Positions 26,579 to 35,166 of a stretch of DNA of 64,000 nt are shown here, piece after piece; positions within the stretch are counted from its first letter, which is position 1, and each line of letters opens with the position of its first letter. Position numbers and translations under genes: made by a program. The notes beneath the pieces are model-generated. The model was not told where the DNA came from. It was given only the letters and a program-made list of their open reading frames with translations, and ran no database searches. The stretch spans positions 1,305,001 through 1,369,000 of the forward strand of contig NZ_CP006587.1 of assembly GCF_000737515.1 (NCBI RefSeq), given 5' to 3'. This DNA is from Hymenobacter sp. APR13 (lineage in GTDB: Bacteria; Bacteroidota; Bacteroidia; Cytophagales; Hymenobacteraceae).

Positions 26579-27658
26579 ATGCCCCAGCTAACCGAAACCC
26601 AGTCCGAAGACCAGCAGCTGCTCGACAAGCTTCGCCCCTCGCGGATTGTGCTGCCGGTGCTCATCGGCCTGAGTGTGGTGGGCTTTATGTTCTGGCGCAG
26701 CTACAAGCCCGGCGACCTGGCCCCCCTGGCAAACGCCAAGCCGCTCTGGCTGCTGCTGATGCTGGTGGTGCTGGTGGCCCGCGACGCCGGCTACGTGTAC
26801 CGCATCCGCTACCTCACCCAGCGGGTACTGAGCTGGCGCGCCGCCCTTGACGTGATTATGCTCTGGGAATTCTCGTCGTGCGTGCTGCCCTCGGCGGTGG
26901 GCGGCACGGCGGTAGCGCCGGTGCTGCTGCACAAGGAGGGCATTCCGCTGGGCAAATCAGTGGCCTACATCATGGCCACGGCCATGCTCGACAACCTGTA
27001 TTATGTGCTGGCCGTGCCGCTGGTGGTGCTCATCGGGGGAGATGCGCTGTACCCGCACGAGGCGCTGCAGGGCGGGCTGGTGGCCACGCTGCGCATCGGG
27101 TTTATCCTGAGCTACGTGTTCGTGACGGTGTACGCGCTGCTGATGCTGTACGCCATCTTCATCAATCCGCAGTCGGTGAAGCGGCTGCTGGTGCGGCTGT
27201 TTTCGATGCGCGGCCTGCGCCGCTGGCGCAACAAGGCCTACAAGATGGGCAACGAAATGGTGCTGGCCTCGGGGGAGCTGCGCAACAACGGCCGGGCCTA
27301 CTGGCTGCGCGCGGCCCTGAGCACGGCCTTCGTCTGGACGGCCCGCTACCTGGTTATCGGCTGCCTGATTGCGGCGTTTATCGACGTGAGCTGGCCGGAG
27401 TTCTGGCTGATTTTCGGCCGTAACCTCACCTACAAAGTCATCCTGCTGATTGCCATTACGCCCGGCGGCGCGGGCATTGCCGAGGGCGCGTTTCCTACCT
27501 TCTTCGGCAAGTTCATCGGCACGGCCACCATGACCAACTTCATGGTGCTGCTCTACCGCATCGTCACGTACTACCTCTACCTGGTGCTGGGCGCGGTGTT
27601 CCTGCCCCGCTGGGTGACGCGCATCTACGGCAAGCGGATCACAGATGGTGCAGATTAA
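26579..27658 (+). CDS. flippase-like integral membrane protein (LPG synthase transmembrane / UPF0104 family)
   Basis: 359 residues from the ATG at 26579, preceded by a TACCTTTA box about 26 bp upstream; in-frame starts further upstream lie inside a repeat. About eight transmembrane segments are visible. Family signatures: WRAALDVIMLWEFSSCVLPSAVGGTAVAPVLLHKEG (cytoplasmic re-entrant region) and ITPGGAGIAEGAFPTFFGKF, the GGxGxxE motif of the lysylphosphatidylglycerol-synthase transmembrane superfamily. No synthetase domain is fused, so a lipid flippase or unknown membrane role is more likely than aminoacyl-lipid synthesis. Its last codons (ITDGAD and the stop) lie inside palindromic repeat family C. 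Confidence 0.88.
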   Translation: MPQLTETQSEDQQLLDKLRPSRIVLPVLIGLSVVGFMFWRSYKPGDLAPLANAKPLWLLLMLVVLVARDAGYVYRIRYLTQRVLSWRAALDVIMLWEFSSCVLPSAVGGTAVAPVLLHKEGIPLGKSVAYIMATAMLDNLYYVLAVPLVVLIGGDALYPHEALQGGLVATLRIGFILSYVFVTVYALLMLYAIFINPQSVKRLLVRLFSMRGLRRWRNKAYKMGNEMVLASGELRNNGRAYWLRAALSTAFVWTARYLVIGCLIAAFIDVSWPEFWLIFGRNLTYKVILLIAITPGGAGIAEGAFPTFFGKFIGTATMTNFMVLLYRIVTYYLYLVLGAVFLPRWVTRIYGKRITDGAD

Positions 27659-27729
27659 AGGATGCCACAGATTCCGGCTTTTGTCAGAACGAAAATCTGC
27701 GACATCCTTTAATCTGTATCATCTGTGAT
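27638..27729. repeat. family C palindromic repeat (CAGATT-rich) between convergent genes
   Basis: 36-base arms (27638-27673 and 27694-27729) complementary with about four mismatches, built from iterated CAGAT/ATCTG words. The left arm contains the stop of the flippase-like gene; the right arm ends exactly before the stop of the reverse-strand esterase gene. It probably serves as a bidirectional terminator. Confidence 0.85.
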
Positions 27730-30333
27730 TTATTTAGTGGCTTCCAGCGTTGGGGCCGGCTCGGCGGGTGTGGGGCGCTGGTAGGTTTGCCAGAACTCGG
27801 GGCGGTAGGGCACTTTGGCGAGCTGCCAACGGCCACCACCACCCAAGTCACCCTTTATTTTCGGATTTGGTATCTCGGTGGCGGCTACCAGCTGAGGGGG
27901 CGTGAAGTATACCTCGCAGGTGAGCTGACCATGGAATGGGGCCTTGCCCAGCACGCGTCCGATAGAAGCTGCTTGAGCAACGCTGCCAGCCGCGTAGTAC
28001 CGGCCGCTCTCAGCCTGCTGGTACGTAACTACATGAGCTGTGCGACTTGTTGTATATACCCGGTCGTAGAGGCGGGCAATCGTATTGCCCCGGCCATAGT
28101 ATTTGCGCGCAATCGAGTTGTTTTGGACAGTATCATCCTGCCAAAGGGATTCGTAGCGCACTACCGCATAATTATCCTGACGCACATAGACCCGGCCAGA
28201 GTAGCCTGCCGTCAGATACATACCAGTAGCCCGGTGGCTAGCGCGCTTGGCCGCAAAGCGAATCACGTATACTGATTGCCCGTCACGTTGCTCAATAGTA
28301 TCCAGGCGCAGCTGGTACTTGCCCAACATACTGCTCTTGAACAATGGCGAAATACGCACCGGATCGAAGCCGCCCGCAAACCCATGGCCGCCTTCCTCAA
28401 GAGTGGCAGGTCGCGTAGCGGAAATCACCTGAGCCAGATCGTTCTTCTGCTGCACCTGTTCAATTGGCGTCGGCTCCATCATCAGAAAGCCGCCACCCCA
28501 GTTGTGATAACCAGCCGGAGTCCATAGCTGACTGGTATATTCCACGTCGCTTCGTAGCGTATCAAAGTTGATGGCCCGCCGCCGGGTATAGACCTGCTGG
28601 GTGTAATCCTGCCGCTCGTAGTTGGTTTTTGCAGCCTCAATCACCTTTTTCATAAGGCGCTTCGGGTCCTGCGACTGGGCACTCACGCGCACATCGGCCA
28701 GGGCAAAAGCGGCCGGCGTGAGGCGCACCGCCGCCGCAGTTCCGGCCGTCGCCGTCAGCGTAGCCGGCTCGTAGCCGATGCTGCTGATCTGCACCAGTTC
28801 ACCCCGGCGCGCATCCAGCCGGAACCGGCCCTGGGCATCCGTCACGGTGCCGGCACTGCGGGCAGGCACGGCTACCGTGGCGAAGGGCACCGGCTGGCCG
28901 GTTTTGCGGTCGAGCACCGCGCCGCTGAGAGGGAAAGCCGCGCCGGTTTTGGCAACGGGGCGCTGGGTAGCGGCATTCTGCTGGCCCAGGCGGACCGGTG
29001 TTCGGGTGGCAAGCGCGTCTGCTGCTGCGGGCTGTAGGGCCGCTGCTATACTTGCGGCAGCGTGCGGCGGCTCAATAGTTTTCAGGAACAGAAACCCATC
29101 CACGGCCTCGCTCCAAGGGCCGGCAACCGGCAGAAACTCGAATGCATGCGTGGTGAGGCGGCGGCCCGGCGCGTCGTGCTTGAGGCTAATGAAGCTGTAG
29201 TCCTGCCCCTGGGCAAGCAGGTCGGCTTCCAGAGAACCAGAAGCGGGCGGTGGTACCAGATGGTGCTTGTCCCAGTAGCCGAAGCCGTGGGTACCGCCGC
29301 CGGCCAGCGTGCTGAGCACATACACCGCCTCAGGCCCCAGGGCCGCTTTCACCGTCTGGCCCATGGGCTTGAACTCCTTCAGCTCCGGGTATTCCAGCCC
29401 GCTTACCTTGCCGGCCAGGTGCCCGATTGCGCCCCAGCAGACCACCTTTTCCTGCGGGTGCTGGCGCAGGTACCACAGCAGGTTGTCAGCCATCTGGGCG
29501 TCGCGGGCGTTGCTGTCTTTGGCCTTGAACTCGGTGGAGTCCTTCACGGCCGGGTCGTTGGTGGCGTAATCGTGCGCCAAAGCTTGCAGGCTGCGCACCT
29601 GCTGCAGCCAGAAGGTGGCCCGCTCGCGCCGTTTGGCATCGGGGCCGGTGGCTACTTTGGTCAGCAGCTTGCGGGCCTTACCCAGCTGCATGTCAAAGAG
29701 CAGAATCTGGTGCGAGGGCGGAAATATGTTATGCTCGCCCATCATGCTCACGCACTCGTCGAGGTAGTCGTAGGCAATGCCATCGGCCCCTTTTTCGGGC
29801 TTGAGGAACACTTCCAGCTCCTCCAGCATCTCGTCGTCGTTCCAGCTCACCTGCGAGTCGAAACCTGTGACGCGCAAGCCGCCTTTGCCCAGCAGCGGCA
29901 GCATGGCCTGAAACTCCTGCGTCTCAGTCCAGACCGGATACACGGAGGCCGCAATAGCCGCCGGCACCGGCGCGCCCCGCTGGATTTCCCGCTCGGCGCG
30001 GTCGAGGGAGTAGAAGCCGCTTTCAAACGCCACCGTCGTAAAGCCCATCCGTTCCTTCAGGAACCTAATCAGCCGGATTTTGGCCTCAGTGGCCGTGCCC
30101 ACGCCGTGGGTCGGCTCGCCCAGCATCACCACCCGCGCCCGCCCGATTTCCTGGCGCAGAAACTCCAGGTCCGAGAAGTCGGTGTCGGCGGGGCTGATGC
30201 TGCGGATGGCGTGGGTGGGCAACGGGGCGGCTGCCGGAGCCGTGGTGGCGGGGGTTGTGGGTTGGGCCAGGGCTGGAGCCGTAGCGGCGGTGAGCAGGCA
30301 GCAGGCGGCCAGCAACCGGAAATTCACAGGCAT
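27730..30333 (-). CDS. exported erythromycin esterase-like / CarboxypepD_reg-like fusion protein
   Basis: 867 residues from the ATG at 30333, starting with a signal peptide (MPVNFRLLAACCLLTAATAPALAQ). About 45-420 is an erythromycin-esterase-family domain: VVMLGEPTHGVGTATEAKIRLIR, then TVAFESGF (His/Glu pair) and CWGAIGHLAGK (second His). About 480-560 is a CarboxypepD_reg-like beta sandwich (LSGAVLDRKTGQPVPFATVA, RRGELVQISSIGYE). The C-terminal 300 residues form a beta-rich region (YTQQVYTRRRAINFDTL, GYSGRVYVRQDNYAVVRYE) resembling domains that follow CarboxypepD_reg-like in Bacteroidota outer-membrane-associated proteins. Whether it hydrolyses a macrolide is unknown; the export signal and fusion suggest an envelope hydrolase with another substrate. 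Confidence 0.85.
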   Translation of the reverse strand: MPVNFRLLAACCLLTAATAPALAQPTTPATTAPAAAPLPTHAIRSISPADTDFSDLEFLRQEIGRARVVMLGEPTHGVGTATEAKIRLIRFLKERMGFTTVAFESGFYSLDRAEREIQRGAPVPAAIAASVYPVWTETQEFQAMLPLLGKGGLRVTGFDSQVSWNDDEMLEELEVFLKPEKGADGIAYDYLDECVSMMGEHNIFPPSHQILLFDMQLGKARKLLTKVATGPDAKRRERATFWLQQVRSLQALAHDYATNDPAVKDSTEFKAKDSNARDAQMADNLLWYLRQHPQEKVVCWGAIGHLAGKVSGLEYPELKEFKPMGQTVKAALGPEAVYVLSTLAGGGTHGFGYWDKHHLVPPPASGSLEADLLAQGQDYSFISLKHDAPGRRLTTHAFEFLPVAGPWSEAVDGFLFLKTIEPPHAAASIAAALQPAAADALATRTPVRLGQQNAATQRPVAKTGAAFPLSGAVLDRKTGQPVPFATVAVPARSAGTVTDAQGRFRLDARRGELVQISSIGYEPATLTATAGTAAAVRLTPAAFALADVRVSAQSQDPKRLMKKVIEAAKTNYERQDYTQQVYTRRRAINFDTLRSDVEYTSQLWTPAGYHNWGGGFLMMEPTPIEQVQQKNDLAQVISATRPATLEEGGHGFAGGFDPVRISPLFKSSMLGKYQLRLDTIEQRDGQSVYVIRFAAKRASHRATGMYLTAGYSGRVYVRQDNYAVVRYESLWQDDTVQNNSIARKYYGRGNTIARLYDRVYTTSRTAHVVTYQQAESGRYYAAGSVAQAASIGRVLGKAPFHGQLTCEVYFTPPQLVAATEIPNPKIKGDLGGGGRWQLAKVPYRPEFWQTYQRPTPAEPAPTLEATK

Positions 30334-30480
30334 AGCAATCAAGTAATTCAGGGAGTAATAATTCTGCCGCCAAACTACATGAGCCATTCCTAATACTCTC
30401 CACTATCAGCCACCTGACTGCTAAGGTGCAGGAGGCCACACCTACGTCTAGCGCACCGGCAACAGCGCCATTCGAAAGGC

Positions 30481-30535
30481 CTGAAAACACAAAAAGCCCT
30501 TCCGCACGGGGCAGAAGGGCTTTTTGTGTTTTCAG
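30481..30535 (-). terminator. terminator after the small lipoprotein gene
   Basis: 21-bp perfect inverted repeat (30481-30501 with 30515-30535), 29 bp past the reverse-strand stop at 30564, with T-runs on both sides. Confidence 0.88.
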
Positions 30536-30563
30536 ACGGCTTTTTCAAACCGGTTGCAGGAGC

Positions 30564-30980
30564 TTACTCCTTCTCAAGGCGCAGCTCAGCACCGGCGGCG
30601 CTTTTCAGCGTCAGCTTGTCGTCGGTGAGGGTTACCACGTTGAACGTGTTGCTCTGGGCAGCGCCATCGGGGGTCATGGTGATGGTTTTACCGGGCTGGT
30701 CGAACGTGTATTTGCCGTTTACGGCACCAGCGGGCGAGGTCATGTTGTACTGGCCGTTGGCGAAGAAGGTGATGCGCTCATCTTCCTGGGCATCGGTCTG
30801 CTTTACTTTGTCGCCGGCGGCGCTCAGTTCTTTATCTGTTTTCCAGACTTTGCTTTGCGTGCCGTAGAGCATGTTTACGCCTTCTACTTTACCTTCCTTG
30901 CTGCCACACGAGGCGGCAAACAACGACACAAGCATCAGGAGGCTGGCCAGGTAGCGGAACGGATGGGAGAGAGTTTTCAT
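30564..30980 (-). CDS. small lipoprotein with lipocalin-like character
   Basis: 138 residues from the ATG at 30980. The N-terminus MKTLSHPFRYLASLLMLVSL is followed by a lipobox (FAASC). After a short linker the sequence has WKTDKELSAAG, ITFFANGQYNMTSPAG and KYTFDQPGKTITMTP, a strand pattern seen in lipocalin-like small Bacteroidota lipoproteins. It is probably a membrane-anchored beta-sandwich or small barrel; the ligand is unknown. Starts further upstream lack a signal sequence. Confidence 0.82.
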   Translation of the reverse strand: MKTLSHPFRYLASLLMLVSLFAASCGSKEGKVEGVNMLYGTQSKVWKTDKELSAAGDKVKQTDAQEDERITFFANGQYNMTSPAGAVNGKYTFDQPGKTITMTPDGAAQSNTFNVVTLTDDKLTLKSAAGAELRLEKE

Positions 30981-31214
30981 GGAATTCCGTGAAATGGTTG
31001 AGAGATGAAAAGCGTGTTTTGCCTGAGCCGAAGGGTGCCGGCCGACCACTGGCAACCCCAGTGTTGCGCTTCTTACGGGAGGTTGCGGCAAGATGTTTAC
31101 AGCTGATATATATGGCCTGATAACTTATTGCGGATCTTGGCGTAAGAAGCCACACGACAGGCCCTGAAGCTGGTAGTCGGCTCTTTTCCCACTCTTCCAA
31201 CCCAACGCACGACT

Positions 31215-31493
31215 ATGGGACTCTTTGATTTTCTCTCGAACGAAGGCGAAAAAAAACCCGTTGAACCCGTTAAGCCCGCTGCTACCGGCGACACCGACTT
31301 CTTCGGCAATGCCAACGCCGCCGCCGGCGAAACCTACACGGTAGTAAGCGGCGACTCGCTCTCCAAAATTGCCCGCAACCACTACGGCGACGGCACCAAA
31401 TGGAAGCAGATCTACGAAGCCAACAAGGCCATCATCGGCGCCGACCCCGACAAAATCGAAATCGGCCAGGTACTGACCCTGCCCAAAGAATAG
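31215..31493 (+). CDS. small LysM domain protein
   Basis: 92 residues. The C-terminal half is one LysM domain: TYTVVSGDSLSKIARNHYGDG, then WKQIYEANKAII and IEIGQVLTLP. The N-terminal 38 residues (MGLFDFLSNEGEKKPVEP) are polar with no signal peptide. It resembles the LysM part of YgaU/Kbp (which pairs a BON domain with LysM) but lacks BON. LysM normally binds N-acetylglucosamine polymers such as peptidoglycan; without an export signal, a cytoplasmic or non-classically exported role must be considered. A strong terminator follows. Confidence 0.9.
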   Translation: MGLFDFLSNEGEKKPVEPVKPAATGDTDFFGNANAAAGETYTVVSGDSLSKIARNHYGDGTKWKQIYEANKAIIGADPDKIEIGQVLTLPKE

Positions 31494-31519
31494 CCGTTTC
31501 CTTTTCCAGGAAATGTACT

Positions 31520-31547
31520 AAAAGCCGCCTTGCAAAGGGCGGCTTTT
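31520..31547 (+). terminator. intrinsic terminator after the LysM gene
   Basis: 10-bp stem (31520-31529 with 31538-31547) followed by more T, 27 bp after the stop. Confidence 0.88.
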
Positions 31548-31855
31548 TTTGTGTCTTTCCCTGGCACTTTGGCCGCTGGGCAGGCTGGTTTCGCCCCCGA
31601 AAACCGACTGGCCAGCGGCGGCATTTTCAGCTACCACCACCGCTGCAGCGGCAGTAGCCGGGGCCTTTTCGGCCGCTTACAGAAGCCGGCAACTCCGATT
31701 AGCCGAATAAGCCATCAATCATACAAATCAAATTATCAGATACATACACACAACCTCCACTACAGATACAGCCATCAGGAGCGCGCAAACGGCGTTCTTT
31801 TGCTTGCGCCAAAAAAAATAACCGGCAGCTGTTGCAGATATCAAAACTACGCCTA
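31548..31855. other. non-coding stretch upstream of the methionine leader
   Basis: About 300 bp between the LysM terminator and the promoter of the methionine leader. The first half is GC-rich; from about 31690 it becomes clearly AT-richer (CATCAATCATACAAATCAAA), as expected for an upstream promoter region. I see no convincing gene. An open frame from 31530 to 32201 exists but runs straight through the riboswitch. Confidence 0.6.
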
Positions 31856-31863
31856 TACCTTTG
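31856..31863 (+). promoter_or_regulatory. -7 promoter box of the methionine leader
   Basis: TACCTTTG, an exact match to TAnnTTTG, 47 bp before the SAM aptamer. It places the transcription start at about 31870. Confidence 0.7.
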
Positions 31864-31909
31864 CAACACCAACCCGGTACTCCCCCGCTCGCGGCGGGGA
31901 AGTTTTCAT

Positions 31910-32025
31910 AGGATTTATACAGAAGTGGCGAGAGAATAGGCTCCCCGACCCACTGGCAACCTTCGACCGCGCGAAAGGTGCCAATTCCTACCCGACCAGC
32001 CATCCGGCGGCGGGGCATATAACCT
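31910..32025 (+). promoter_or_regulatory. SAM riboswitch (SAM-I/S-box type) upstream of metY
   Basis: The leader contains the conserved strands of the SAM-I aptamer in order: GTGGCGAGAGAATAGGCTCC (from 31925), GACCCACTGGCAACC (31947-31961), a small hairpin CCTTCG/CGAAAGG, and GGTGCCAATTCCTACCC (31978-31994), closed by a P1 helix from about 31910-31919 and 32018-32025. The GGCAACC and GGTGCCAATTCC blocks are the usual aptamer core. It binds S-adenosylmethionine and should lower expression of the following methionine genes when SAM is abundant. No strong terminator follows directly, so control may act on translation of the next ORF or through Rho. Confidence 0.9.
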
Positions 32026-32034
32026 CGGAGTACC

Positions 32035-32196
32035 ATGGAAAACACCCTCGCTTTCGCCCCCCAATACCCCACCGCTTCGGCCGCCTTCGGGCCTGCTGCT
32101 TCGCCGTGGGGTTTGCGCGTTTCTGCGGCTACGGCCCTAGTTGCCGGCCGAATGCGAATGCGCGGCTGTTGCGGCGCGTGTTGTTGCTGTTGCTAG
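32035..32196 (+). CDS. 53-residue leader peptide ending in a cysteine run
   Basis: This short ORF starts 9 bp after the SAM aptamer closes. It encodes MENTLAFAPQ at the start and GRMRMRGCC-GA-CCCCC at the end: seven cysteines in the last nine residues, with two Arg-Met repeats before them. Cysteine is otherwise rare in neighbouring proteins, so the run is not a base-composition effect; the codons are a mix of TGT and TGC. The frame stops with TAG, 214 bp before metY. Leader ORFs rich in the regulated amino acid are the hallmark of attenuation, and cysteine is a sulfur source for, and competitor of, MetY chemistry. I infer a cysteine-sensing leader peptide; a structural or secreted peptide is the alternative. 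It was recognised by reading the frame, not by homology. Confidence 0.65.
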   Translation: MENTLAFAPQYPTASAAFGPAASPWGLRVSAATALVAGRMRMRGCCGACCCCC

Positions 32197-32217
32197 CCTG
32201 AATCCGGCTACGCAGCC
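32164..32217 (+). other. possible hairpin spanning the cysteine codons
   Basis: GGCTG..GCG at 32164-32173 can pair with CGCAGCC at 32211-32217 with a 2-base bulge, enclosing the cysteine codons and the leader stop. A ribosome stalled on those codons would prevent this pairing. Pairing drawn by eye only. Confidence 0.35.
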
Positions 32218-32281
32218 CCCCCCTCCCCCTCCTGCACACCTGACCGGTACCGGCCTGCCCTGGCCCCCGGCTCCCTCCTTT
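32211..32281 (+). promoter_or_regulatory. C-rich, G-poor tract, candidate Rho utilisation site
   Basis: Directly after the leader ORF comes a pyrimidine tract (CGCAGCCCCCCCCTCCCCCT and on) that is C-rich with few G for about 70 nt, the composition typical of Rho loading sites. Its position just past a sulfur-responsive leader ORF suits Rho-dependent termination when the leader is translated efficiently. The remaining 130 bp to metY hold no further ORF. Confidence 0.45.
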
Positions 32282-32293
32282 GCTTTGGCCTAG

Positions 32294-33793
<1,500 letters not shown>

Positions 33794-33809
33794 GTGAGAG
33801 TGGGGTTAT

Positions 33810-33840
33810 GGGCGGGCTGTTTTGAGAGGGCAGCCCGCCC
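33810..33840 (+). terminator. hairpin after metY
   Basis: 10-bp GC-rich stem (33810-33819 with 33831-33840) beginning 17 bp after the metY stop; no T-run follows, so it may only slow transcription or protect the metY 3' end. Confidence 0.45.
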
Positions 33841-34116
33841 CGCCTCCAGCCTCGCGGCACGCGGGCAGGACGTCGGTTTTTTTGTGAGAGAGGAAACCGA
33901 TACTCCCTGCCCGCCCATGGCCGGGGCTGAGCCGGCACTACCGGCTCAGCCTGCGGGCTATGGATATTCTCACGGCCCTGATGGCCGATTTGCACCGTCA
34001 GGCTTCGGCTTGGCATACGCGCCGCAGGCGGGCAGCCGGTGCGCCACTTGCGCCAATTGGCGGCCACGCGCTTCGCACGTCGCGAAACTGATTTTCGCGC
34101 TCCTTTTTTCTTTCTG
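33841..34116 (+). other. structured 323-bp metY-metX gap
   Basis: The gap holds a two-part hairpin (33861-33869 with 33906-33914; inner 33873-33879 with 33894-33900), an 11-bp stem (33925-33935 with 33941-33951), and a stem CGCGAAA/TTTCGCG (34081-34087 with 34093-34099) followed by a T-run to about 34110, just before metX. A 43-codon ORF (33960-34091, MDILTALMADLHRQASAWHT...) ends inside the loop of that last stem. A second frame ending at 34117 overlaps the metX ATG as TGATG. The latter two resemble an attenuator and a coupled leader ORF, but neither peptide is rich in Met or Cys. Confidence 0.4.
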
Positions 34117-35166
34117 ATGAGCTCTACCATTTCTTCTGACGCGCCGCACGTGTTCCGGTTGCCCCGGCCGCTGCGGCTGGAAAACGGGGCGCTGCTGCCG
34201 CAGGTGGAGGTAGCCTACCAGACCTACGGCCGCCTCAACGCCGCCCGCGACAACGTGGTGTGGGTGTGCCATGCCCTCACCGCCAACGCCAACGTGCTCG
34301 ACTGGTGGCCCGGCCTGTTCGGGGCCGGCTGCCACTTCGACCCGGCCGACTGGTTTGTGGTGTGCGCCAACGTGGTGGGCTCCTGCTACGGCAGCACCGG
34401 CCCCGTATCGCCGCCCGATTCTGCGGCGGAGTCGCTGTACCACGCGTTTCCGCTGCTGACCGTGCGCGACCTAGTGGCGGTGCATGAGGCGCTGCGCGAG
34501 CACCTGGCTTTGCGCCAGATCAATACGCTGATTGGAGGCTCGCTGGGCGGGCAGCAGGCCGTAGAGTGGGCCGTGCAGCAGCCTACGTTGTTTGAGAATC
34601 TGGTGCTGATTGCCACCAACGCCCGCCATTCGGCCTGGGGCATAGCCTTCAACGAGGCGCAGCGGCTGGCCATCTTCGCCGACCCGACGTACGCGGCGGC
34701 CACGCCCGAGGGCGGCGCGGCCGGCCTGCGGGCGGCCCGGGCCATGGCCCTGCTCAGCTACCGCAGCTACGACGCCTACCAGCGCAGCCAGACCGAAACC
34801 ACCGACGACGCGCTGGACGACTTCCGGGCCAGTTCCTACCAGCGCTACCAGGGCGACAAGCTGGTGGCCCGCTTCAACGCCTACTCCTACGTGGCCCTGA
34901 GCCGCACCATGGACTCGCACCACGTAGGGCGCGGCCGCGGCGGCGTACGGGAGGCGCTGGGCCGCATCCGGGCCCGCACCCTCGTCATCAGCATCACCTC
35001 CGACGTGCTGTTTCCGCCCGCTGAGCAGCAGCTTTTGGCCCAGCACATTCAAGGCGCCATGTACGCCGAAATGGACTCCCAGTACGGCCACGACGGCTTT
35101 CTGCTAGAAACCACCCAGCTCACGCATTTTCTCGAACGATTTTCCGTCCAGACCTATGTCCACTAA
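34117..35166 (+). CDS. metX: homoserine O-acetyltransferase
   Basis: 349 residues from the ATG at 34117, which overlaps an upstream stop (TGATG). MetX alpha/beta-hydrolase motifs: LENGALLPQVEVAYQTYG and VCHALTANANV near the start, VGSCYGSTGP, the nucleophile GGSLGGQQ (S142), and the His in the C-terminal SQYGHDGFLLE. It makes O-acetylhomoserine from homoserine and acetyl-CoA, the substrate for MetY. Its 3' end overlaps hom by 11 bp, so the two are translationally coupled. Confidence 0.95.
   Translation: MSSTISSDAPHVFRLPRPLRLENGALLPQVEVAYQTYGRLNAARDNVVWVCHALTANANVLDWWPGLFGAGCHFDPADWFVVCANVVGSCYGSTGPVSPPDSAAESLYHAFPLLTVRDLVAVHEALREHLALRQINTLIGGSLGGQQAVEWAVQQPTLFENLVLIATNARHSAWGIAFNEAQRLAIFADPTYAAATPEGGAAGLRAARAMALLSYRSYDAYQRSQTETTDDALDDFRASSYQRYQGDKLVARFNAYSYVALSRTMDSHHVGRGRGGVREALGRIRARTLVISITSDVLFPPAEQQLLAQHIQGAMYAEMDSQYGHDGFLLETTQLTHFLERFSVQTYVH

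Noticed and set aside
27730..30333. Macrolide resistance gene
   Set aside because: The erythromycin esterase-like domain is exported and fused to envelope modules, so a resistance role cannot be claimed from sequence alone.
31530..32201. Open frame of 223 codons across the methionine leader
   Set aside because: It runs through the terminator of the LysM gene, a promoter and the whole SAM aptamer, and its sequence has no protein-like pattern. The 53-codon ORF in another frame is the better candidate.
33794..34117. 107-codon ORF overlapping the metX start as TGATG
   Set aside because: The overlap looks like coupling, but the frame runs through several hairpins, starts right at the metY stop, and its composition is not protein-like. 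Kept only as part of the intergenic description.
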